Assembly (NCBI GenBank): GCA_964436865.1
Contig: CAYTFK010000248.1
Span: forward strand, 1-10,608
Direction: 5' to 3'
Source: JAXGPP01 sp964436865
GTDB lineage: Bacteria; Planctomycetota; Planctomycetia; Pirellulales; Thermoguttaceae
DNA length: 10,608 nucleotides
Shown: piece after piece, positions 4,614 through 10,608 of the stretch
How the letters are laid out: every line of letters starts with the position of its first letter
Numbering within the stretch: position 1 is the stretch's first letter
The notes under the pieces: generated by a model
Told to the model about the DNA's origin: nothing
The model's database searches: none
Seen by the model: only the letters and a program-made list of their open reading frames with translations
Program-made: the position numbers and the translations under genes

Positions 4614-6557
4614 ATGACTCGTCTTGTCATCGTTCTATTCGCCGGCCTGACGATCGGCGCTGTCGCGACCTGGGCCTGGCTCGGCAGCGGGCACGCGGAG
4701 GGCGGTCCCGCGGCCGCCCTGGCTGCGGAAGCCGGCGCGAAACAAACCTGGTACACATGTTCCATGCACCCGCAGATCCGCATGGATCATCCCGATATCT
4801 GCCCGCTCTGCGGCATGGATCTGACCCCCGTCGTGGAAGGCAGCGATAGCGGTCCGGCGACAGAACTGGCGCTCAGCGAGCACGCGCGCTCGATGGCCCG
4901 TGTGGTCACGACCGAACTCACGCGACAGCCGCTCCACAAAGAGCTGCGAACCGTCGGCCGAGTGGAGTTGGATGAGACCCGTGTGGCCAAGATCGCCGCT
5001 CGGATCGACGGGCGTGTCGACAGGGTTTTCGCCGACTTTCCTGGCACGCCGGTTCGCATGGGCGAGCATCTCGTCGAGATCTACAGCCCGGAACTGGTCA
5101 GCGCCCAGGAGGAGTTCCTCACGGCCTATCGCCGCGAACAATCGCTGCAGGCGGCTGGCCGCGGCCTGGGCGCATCGCTGGCAGCCAGCGCCCGCCGCCG
5201 GCTGCAACTATGGGGCATTACCGACACCCAAATCGATGAACTGCTGCGGACCGGCCGATCGCAAACCCACATGACCATCTACTCGCCGATCGGCGGGACG
5301 GTGATCGAGAAGAACGTCCGCGACGGGCAATACGTCGAGCAGGGAGAATCGCTCTACACGATCGCCGACCTGAGCCATGTATGGCTGGTGGCCGAGATCT
5401 ACGAATCGGAACTCTCCTGGGTCAAACCGGGCCAATCGGTGCAGGTGACGGTCGAAAGCGAACCGCATCGGCCACTGACAGGTGTGGTGGGGTTCATCGA
5501 GCCAGTGCTCAACGACACGACGCGAACCGTACGAGTTCGAGTCGTCATGGAGAACCCGGAAGGCAGGCTCAAGCCCGGCATGTACGCCCAGGCCCTGCTC
5601 CGCACGCCGATTCTGGCCGACGGTCGGCCGGCCCCGACAGGGCTGGAGGGAAAATACATCTGCCCGATGCATCCCTACGTAGTGAGCGATCAACCGGGTG
5701 ACTGCAACGTTTGCCACATGCCGCTGGAGAGAGTGCCCGGTGCGGCGGAAACCGAGACCGCCGAGGAGGGCGTGCTGGCGGTGCCGGCCGAGGCCGTGCT
5801 CACGACGGGCCGCCGGCAGTTGGTATATGTCGAGCGGGAACCGGGCCGCTATGAGTTGACCGAGCCCAAGCTCGGGGCGCGTGCCGGCGACTATTTCCCG
5901 GTGCTCGAAGGCTTGGCCGAAGGCGACCGTGTGGTTGTCCACGGCAACTTTCTGCTCGATTCACAATTCCAGGTCACCGGCAGGCCGAGTCTCCTTTATC
6001 CGCACGGAAGCGCCGGCAGCACCGGCCATGAGGGACACGAGGCGCCGGCGAAGAAGACTCCCGATGCCAAAGTCCTGGCCAACCTGGAGAAACTGCCGGC
6101 CGAAGACCGCGAGTTGGCCAAGGCCCAGGAAGTATGTCCGATCACGGGCGAACTGCTCGGTTCCATGGGTGTGCCGGTCAAGACTTCTGTGAAAGGCCAT
6201 ACAGTCTTCCTCTGCTGCAAGGGCTGCCAGGGGGCTGTGGACAAGGATCCCGACGGGGCCCTCAGAAAGCTGGGCAAGGAACCGGCGGCAGAGCCCATGG
6301 CGGGATTGAAGCCGGAAGAACTTGCCGCCATCGAGGAGCTTCCGGCTGAAGACCGGCCGTTGGCGATCGCGCAGCGCCTGTGTCCCGTGACTGGTGAACC
6401 GCTTGGCTCAATGGGTGTGCCGGTCAAGTCGAGCGTCAAAGGGCGAACCGTGTTCCTTTGCTGCGCCGGTTGCCAACTGGAGATCGACAGCGATCCGGAC
6501 GGCGTGCTGAAGAAGCTGGAAGAAATCGAGTCGGGCGGACATCCGGGCCACGAGTAG
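4614..6557 (+). CDS. cusB: CusB-type RND periplasmic adaptor, four metal modules
   Basis: This 647-residue protein is the periplasmic adaptor (membrane fusion protein) of a heavy-metal RND efflux system. It would link the inner-membrane pump to an outer-membrane channel and deliver metal to the pump. Residues 4-22 are a signal or anchor without a lipobox Cys. A heavy-metal-binding module follows at about 46-73 (C49, M51, H52, C63, C66, M68). The lipoyl/barrel-sandwich halves and the helical hairpin span about 105-250, and the beta-barrel about 250-325. A second metal module is inserted at 347-374 (C350, M352, H353, C364, C367, H368, M369), then a membrane-proximal domain to about 456. The C-terminus has two tandem YHS/TRASH-like repeats (488-555 and 570-637), each with CP(I/V)TGE and FLCCxGC, framed by His-rich GHEGHE and GGHPGHE. 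Typical CusB is about 400 residues. GAGGA at 4605-4609 supports the start. The pump gene begins 52 bases after the stop, consistent with one operon. Confidence 0.93.
   Translation: MTRLVIVLFAGLTIGAVATWAWLGSGHAEGGPAAALAAEAGAKQTWYTCSMHPQIRMDHPDICPLCGMDLTPVVEGSDSGPATELALSEHARSMARVVTTELTRQPLHKELRTVGRVELDETRVAKIAARIDGRVDRVFADFPGTPVRMGEHLVEIYSPELVSAQEEFLTAYRREQSLQAAGRGLGASLAASARRRLQLWGITDTQIDELLRTGRSQTHMTIYSPIGGTVIEKNVRDGQYVEQGESLYTIADLSHVWLVAEIYESELSWVKPGQSVQVTVESEPHRPLTGVVGFIEPVLNDTTRTVRVRVVMENPEGRLKPGMYAQALLRTPILADGRPAPTGLEGKYICPMHPYVVSDQPGDCNVCHMPLERVPGAAETETAEEGVLAVPAEAVLTTGRRQLVYVEREPGRYELTEPKLGARAGDYFPVLEGLAEGDRVVVHGNFLLDSQFQVTGRPSLLYPHGSAGSTGHEGHEAPAKKTPDAKVLANLEKLPAEDRELAKAQEVCPITGELLGSMGVPVKTSVKGHTVFLCCKGCQGAVDKDPDGALRKLGKEPAAEPMAGLKPEELAAIEELPAEDRPLAIAQRLCPVTGEPLGSMGVPVKSSVKGRTVFLCCAGCQLEIDSDPDGVLKKLEEIESGGHPGHE
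6075..6278 (+). repeat. Adaptor C-terminal CCxxC module, copy 1
   Basis: This encodes residues 488-555 of the adaptor. Its key cysteines are 508, 534, 535 and 538. Compared by hand with copy 2 it matches at about 48 of 68 residues, with no gap. The identical blocks are LPAEDR, LGSMGVPVK and TVFLCC. Confidence 0.85.
6321..6524 (+). repeat. Adaptor C-terminal CCxxC module, copy 2
   Basis: This encodes residues 570-637 of the adaptor, 82 residues (246 bases) after copy 1. Its cysteines are 590, 616, 617 and 620. The pattern CPxTG, then VKGxTVFLCCxGC, then a DPDG turn resembles YHS/TRASH metal-binding domains. The high similarity to copy 1 suggests a fairly recent internal duplication. Confidence 0.85.
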
Positions 6558-6609
6558 GCACGCGATTGTTGGCCGGCACGCACCGAACCTCCGCACGGGA
6601 AATGCATCC

Positions 6610-9600
6610 ATGACCAACGCCATCATCCGCTGGTGTCTCAACAACACCCTGCTTGTTTTCATTGCCGTCGCAGCGGTGCTGGCGGGCGGCTGGTACGCGA
6701 TGAAGAAATTGCCGGTTGACGCCATCCCCGACATCGGCGAGAAGCAGGTAATCGTAGTGGCCGAATGGCCGGGGCGCAGCCCGCAGGACGTCGACGATCA
6801 GGTTACCTATCCGCTCACCGTCGCCCTGCAAGGAACGCCCGGTGTGAAGGTGATCCGCTCGATGTCGGGTTTCGGTTTCTCGATGGTGTTCGTGATTGTC
6901 CACGACAACATCGACTACTACTGGGCGCGGAGCCGCGTGCTGGAGCGGCTCAACATGGCCCGCGGGCGGTTGCCCGAGGGGGTCGAACCGGTGCTCGGCC
7001 CCGACGCGACCGCCCTCGGCCAGATCTTCTGGTACACCGTTGAGGGTGAGGGCTTCGACCTCGCCGAATTGCGGTCGCTTCAGGACTGGTATATCCGTTA
7101 CCAGCTCAATGCGGTGGAAGGGGTTTCCGAGGTCGCCTCGATCGGCGGGCACGTGAAGCAGTACCAGATCGACGTCGACCCGATCAAGCTCCGCGCCCAC
7201 GGCGTGACGCTTCCGGAGATCACCGAGGCGGTGCGGCGGTCGAATATCGACGTCGGCGCTAAAGCGATCGAGATCAACCAGATCGAGTTCTTCATCCGCG
7301 GCGTCGGTTTCGTCAAGAGTACCAAAGACCTGGAGAACATCGTCATCCGCGCCGAGCAGGGGACGCCGCTCTACATCAGGAACGTGGCCACGGTGAGTAT
7401 CGGGCCCGAGTTCCGCCGCGGCACGCTCGACAAGGAGGGCGCCGAGGCCGTGGGCGGCGTGGTCGTGATGCGCTACGGCGAGAACCCGCTGGCGGTGATC
7501 GATCGGGTGAAGGAGAAGATCAGGGAGATCGCGCCCGGGCTGCCGGCGAAGAAATTGCCCGACGGCCGCACCTCGAAGGTCGAGATCGTCTCCTTCTACG
7601 ATCGCACCGACATCATTCACGAGACGACCGAGACTCTCCGCAAGGCGCTCACCGAGGAAGCGATCGTCGCCGGGCTGGTGGTGGCCGTGTTCCTCCTCCA
7701 TCTGCGCAGCTCGCTGGCGATCGTCGCTGCCACCCTTCCCACTTCGATCGGCATCTCGTTCCTGGTGATGTACCTGCTCGGGGTCGACGCCAACATCATG
7801 TCGCTGGCCGGTCTGGCGATCGCCATTGGCGACGTGTGCGACATGGGGCTGATCATGACCGAGAACATCTACCGGCACATCGCCAACAACGACGGGTCGA
7901 AGAGCTACTATCAGTGCGTCGAAGATGGAGCGACGGAGGTCGGCACGGCGATTGTCACGGCGGTGTCGAATACCATCGTGTCGTTTATCCCGGTGTTCGC
8001 CCTGACCGGCCAGGAAGGGAAACTTTTCGGTCCGCTGGCGTACACCAAGACGTTTGCGATCACGGCCTCGGCGATCCTCGCCATCACTGTCGTGCCGACG
8101 CTGTCGTACTATATGCTCAAGCCCACGCGGTGGAGCCGCCGGCGCAGCCTCCTGATGGCTGCCGCGGCGGGCGCTCTGATGACGCTCGTCGCGGGGTTCG
8201 TATTCCGCGAGTTCTTTCTTCCCTCCGACGCGCCGGCCTGGCGGGGCTGGCTCGTGGCCGCAGCGACCGGCATCGTCGCGATGCTGGCCATGTACCGAAT
8301 GGCTCGCGAGCGGATCCTGCCCCTGGAGTCGAACATCGTTTCCCGCGGCATCCTTGCCGTCTATCTTCCCGCGCTGCGCTGGGTGCTCAACCACAAGATG
8401 GCCTTCTTGACGCTCCCCATTGTTCTCGTGTTGCTGGGGCTCTTCATCTGGCTCGGCTTCGAGCGCATCACCTGGCCCGTCGAAGCGGGGCTTGCGCGGG
8501 CCGGCGTCAATGTGAACCAGTGGAAGCCGTGGAGCGCGCTGAAACACAAATTACCCGGCTTGGGCCGCGAGTTCATGCCGGCTCTCGATGAAGGTTCGTT
8601 CCTCTACATGCCGTCTCTCGTTCCGGCCGGTTCGCTCTCGGCGGTCACCGAGGTCATGTCGCAGCAGAACATGGCGATGCGGACCGTGCCCGAGGTGGCC
8701 AGCGTGGTCGGTAAGGCGGGGCGAGTCGAATCGGCCCTCGATCCCGCACCGATCGGCATGATCGAAACGATCGTGCTCCTGAAGCCGACGCATCAGTGGC
8801 GCGAAATTCAGGTCGAGCGGTTCTATGACCAGTGGCCTTCGTGGGCGAAGTGGCTGGCGCGGAAGGTCTGGCCCGAGACGCGGCGGATCACCAAGGACGA
8901 GATCCTCGAAGAGCTCCGCAAGAAGACCGACATTCCGGGCGTCCTCCCCAGTTGGCTCCAGCCGATCCAGACTCGCATCGTGATGCTCCAGAGCGGCTTC
9001 CGGGCGATGATGGGGGTGAAGATTTTCGGCGCCGATCTCAAGGAAATCGAACGCGTCGGACTCGAATTGGAGCAGATACTCAAAGAAGTGCCGGGAGCGA
9101 CCGATGTGGTGGCCGATCGCATCGTGGGCAAGCCGTACATCGAGTATCGCATCGACCGCGAGAAGCTGGCCCGCTACGGCGTGACCGTTCGCGATGTCCA
9201 GGACGTGATCGAATTGGCGATCGGCGGCGAGAATCTGACGACCTCGGTCGAGGGACGCGAACGCTACCCAATCCGCGTCCGCTATCCGCGCGAGTTGCGC
9301 GATAACCTCGAGGAGCTCGAACGGGTGCTCGTGCCGACGGCCTCCGGGGAGCACATTCCGATCAGCCAGGTGGCCGAGATCCAGTACTCGCTCGGTCCCC
9401 AGGAGATCAAGAGCGAGAACACGCTGCTGGTGGGTTATGTGACGATGAATACCCGGGACCGTGACGAAGTGAGCGTTGTCGAGGATGCCAAGGCGCTCGT
9501 TGAAGCCCGGCAGAAAAGCGGCGAGTTCACGTTGCCCAAGGGCTACTACCTCCAGTGGGCTGGGCAGTACGAGAACCAGGTCCGGGCCATGGAACGTCTC

Positions 9601-10116
9601 CGATTGCTCATCCCACTCTGTCTGCTCATCGATTTCGTGTTGCTGTACCTCGGTTTCAACCGCTGGTGGGTGGCACTGCTGGTATTCGCGGGGATCTTCG
9701 TCTCCGCCTCCGGTGGATTCATCATGCTCCTGTTTTACGGCTTCAACCTGAGCGTGGCCGTGTGGGTCGGCTTCATCGCCCTGTTCGGCGTCGCCGAGGA
9801 CGACGGCGTGGTGATGGCCAGCTATCTCGGCCAACTCTTCGACGAGCGGACTCCGACTTCCATCCAGGAGGTTCGCCAGATCGTGGTCGAGGCCGGCACG
9901 AAGCGGATCCGTCCCTGCCTGATGACCACGGCCACCACGGTGCTGGGCCTGCTGCCAGTCTTCTGGGCCACCGGGCGCGGTTCCGACATCATGCAGCCGA
10001 TGGCCATCCCTTCGGTCGGTGGCATGGCCGTGCAACTCATCACGCTGTTCATCGTCCCCTGCATCTACTGCTGGGTGGAAGAATGGAAGCTCCGGCGGAG
10101 GCTCAAAACCGCCTGA
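6610..10116 (+). CDS. cusA: CusA-type heavy-metal RND efflux pump
   Basis: This 1168-residue inner-membrane proton-driven pump is of the heavy-metal RND (HME) family and exports metal through the adaptor. Hallmarks are PVDAIPDIGEKQV near the start, YWARSRVLERLN (104-115), LGPDAT (129-134), SLQDW (156-160) and TGQEGKLFGPLA (466-477). The Cu(I)/Ag(I) site of E. coli CusA (M573, M623, M672) appears as M667, M717 and M792, so copper or silver is the likeliest substrate. The relay aspartate D405 is D411, but K984 aligns with Cys1103 and E939 falls in an EDD cluster (1063-1065). Of the four relay methionine pairs only M391/M1009 (here M397/M1128) is whole. Two extra predicted membrane helices (about 513-531 and 546-562) and periplasmic insertions near 615-650 and 736-762 make it about 120 residues longer than E. 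coli CusA. The start ATG has only a weak GGGAAA-type site upstream. It follows the adaptor by 52 bases. Confidence 0.94.
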   Translation: MTNAIIRWCLNNTLLVFIAVAAVLAGGWYAMKKLPVDAIPDIGEKQVIVVAEWPGRSPQDVDDQVTYPLTVALQGTPGVKVIRSMSGFGFSMVFVIVHDNIDYYWARSRVLERLNMARGRLPEGVEPVLGPDATALGQIFWYTVEGEGFDLAELRSLQDWYIRYQLNAVEGVSEVASIGGHVKQYQIDVDPIKLRAHGVTLPEITEAVRRSNIDVGAKAIEINQIEFFIRGVGFVKSTKDLENIVIRAEQGTPLYIRNVATVSIGPEFRRGTLDKEGAEAVGGVVVMRYGENPLAVIDRVKEKIREIAPGLPAKKLPDGRTSKVEIVSFYDRTDIIHETTETLRKALTEEAIVAGLVVAVFLLHLRSSLAIVAATLPTSIGISFLVMYLLGVDANIMSLAGLAIAIGDVCDMGLIMTENIYRHIANNDGSKSYYQCVEDGATEVGTAIVTAVSNTIVSFIPVFALTGQEGKLFGPLAYTKTFAITASAILAITVVPTLSYYMLKPTRWSRRRSLLMAAAAGALMTLVAGFVFREFFLPSDAPAWRGWLVAAATGIVAMLAMYRMARERILPLESNIVSRGILAVYLPALRWVLNHKMAFLTLPIVLVLLGLFIWLGFERITWPVEAGLARAGVNVNQWKPWSALKHKLPGLGREFMPALDEGSFLYMPSLVPAGSLSAVTEVMSQQNMAMRTVPEVASVVGKAGRVESALDPAPIGMIETIVLLKPTHQWREIQVERFYDQWPSWAKWLARKVWPETRRITKDEILEELRKKTDIPGVLPSWLQPIQTRIVMLQSGFRAMMGVKIFGADLKEIERVGLELEQILKEVPGATDVVADRIVGKPYIEYRIDREKLARYGVTVRDVQDVIELAIGGENLTTSVEGRERYPIRVRYPRELRDNLEELERVLVPTASGEHIPISQVAEIQYSLGPQEIKSENTLLVGYVTMNTRDRDEVSVVEDAKALVEARQKSGEFTLPKGYYLQWAGQYENQVRAMERLRLLIPLCLLIDFVLLYLGFNRWWVALLVFAGIFVSASGGFIMLLFYGFNLSVAVWVGFIALFGVAEDDGVVMASYLGQLFDERTPTSIQEVRQIVVEAGTKRIRPCLMTTATTVLGLLPVFWATGRGSDIMQPMAIPSVGGMAVQLITLFIVPCIYCWVEEWKLRRRLKTA

Positions 10117-10188
10117 TTGCGGCGTGGCTGACTGTGCCGTAACATACTGTGATATAAAGGGTTATGGATCATCTTGACGGATTTCTGA

Positions 10189-10218
10189 TTGACATTTAGG
10201 CCACGCAGGGGCGAGAAT
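10189..10218 (+). promoter_or_regulatory. Candidate promoter of the oxidoreductase gene
   Basis: TTGACA (10189-10194) is a perfect -35 hexamer. GAGAAT (10213-10218) matches the -10 consensus at four of six positions, with an 18-base spacer. Transcription would begin near 10225, about 33 bases before the start codon. This supports a separate unit from the pump gene. The 10117-10257 gap has no clear terminator hairpin. Confidence 0.45.
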
Positions 10219-10257
10219 GACGGCCACATTGGAACACCAGCGCGAAAGGAGAAACGG

Positions 10258-10608
10258 ATGAGCCAGAGGCGGGGTTGGGCAGCGTCGCGACGGGATTTTC
10301 TCAAGGGTGCGGCTGCGACGGGAGGGGCTGCGGCAGCGCTGTCGATCGCTCGCGCGGCGCATGCCGCCGGTGACGATACGATCAAAATCGCGTTGGTCGG
10401 CTGCGGCGGACGCGGGACCGGGGCCTGCGCGCAGGCTCTCCAGACCAAGGGACCGATCAAGCTCGTGGCGATGGCCGATGTGTTCGCCGATCGCATCGAC
10501 GCCAGCCTGCGGAATATCCAGAATGAGCTTCAGAAACGGGGGCTCAGCGACCGGGTCGACGTCTCCGACGAGCGGAAGTTCACCGGTTTCGACGGTTTCA
10601 GACAGGCA
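10258..10608 (+). CDS. Tat-exported Gfo/Idh/MocA oxidoreductase, 5' part
   Basis: The first 117 codons of a gene that runs past the window end. The N-terminus has a twin-arginine signal (SRRDFLKGAA, Arg11-Arg12), an Ala/Gly-rich core, and an AHA/A cleavage site near 36-37, so the protein would be exported folded, probably with its nucleotide cofactor. Next comes a Rossmann strand and loop, TIKIALVGCGGRGTG (41-55), with Gly48, Gly50 and Gly53, then a second strand ending in MADVF. This is the NAD(P)-binding start of the Gfo/Idh/MocA family, which oxidises or reduces sugars and related compounds. Planctomycetes carry many Tat-exported members. AAGGAG (10246-10251) lies six bases before the ATG, a strong ribosome-binding site. 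The substrate cannot be told from this part. A link to the metal locus is unlikely, given its own candidate promoter. Confidence 0.9.
   Translation, partial: MSQRRGWAASRRDFLKGAAATGGAAAALSIARAAHAAGDDTIKIALVGCGGRGTGACAQALQTKGPIKLVAMADVFADRIDASLRNIQNELQKRGLSDRVDVSDERKFTGFDGFRQA

Noticed and set aside
6436..8547. Long open frame of 703 codons on the minus strand opposite the adaptor end and pump gene
   Set aside because: It lies antisense to clearly conserved RND coding sequence. Its protein is Arg/Asp/His-rich with no recognisable domain. Long antisense frames are expected in GC-rich genes.
8551..10035. Open frame of 494 codons on the minus strand opposite the pump
   Set aside because: Same reason: it is the shadow of a conserved gene, with composition typical of antisense reading of GC-rich codons.
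10217..10261. A 14-codon frame whose stop overlaps the oxidoreductase ATG
   Set aside because: It could be a leader peptide, but it has no ribosome-binding site of note, and its ATG overlaps the candidate -10 box. Chance is likelier.

Overview
The window looks like chromosomal DNA from a planctomycete, probably Pirellulales-like. It is GC-rich. It carries short secreted proteins rich in Pro, Tyr and Gly, a short accessory SecA, and a Tat-exported Gfo/Idh/MocA oxidoreductase, a combination typical of that phylum. The taxonomic call rests on protein style and gene content, with no database search. All seven supported genes lie on the + strand. I see no tRNA, rRNA, CRISPR array, insertion sequence or phage gene, and no gene-free stretch longer than about 270 bases.

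Layout. Positions 1-63 hold a hairpin with a T7 tract placed just ahead of the first gene. 64-495 encodes a small secreted protein with an NPYV motif repeated twice. 611-1597 encodes a lipoprotein with a long low-complexity linker and a compact C-terminal domain. Hairpins fill the gaps after both of these genes. 1866-3821 encodes a 651-residue SecA paralogue that keeps both motor domains and the preprotein cross-linking domain but stops in the first helix of the helical scaffold. 3944-4393 encodes a 13-cysteine exported protein. 4614-6557 encodes a CusB-type periplasmic adaptor, and 6610-10116 a CusA-type heavy-metal RND pump. From 10258 a Gfo/Idh/MocA-family protein runs off the end.

The block from about 3871 to 10116 reads as a monovalent copper/silver export locus: promoter, Cys-rich small protein, adaptor, pump. 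The adaptor is heavily elaborated. Besides the usual fold it has two heavy-metal-binding (HMBD-type) modules and two near-identical C-terminal YHS/TRASH-like CCxxC modules. The pump keeps the three-methionine substrate site of E. coli CusA. It has lost most of the methionine relay pairs, has Cys where the proton-relay Lys should be, extra acidic residues in the relay helices, and two extra predicted membrane helices. No outer-membrane CusC/TolC-like gene and no metal regulator is present.

The most interesting material is this variant copper pump and its multi-module adaptor, the Cys-rich companion protein, and the truncated SecA with a literal DEAD motif. The metal-handling roles come from family knowledge plus inference. 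The E. coli CusA comparison was made by hand from memory, so it should be confirmed by a real alignment.
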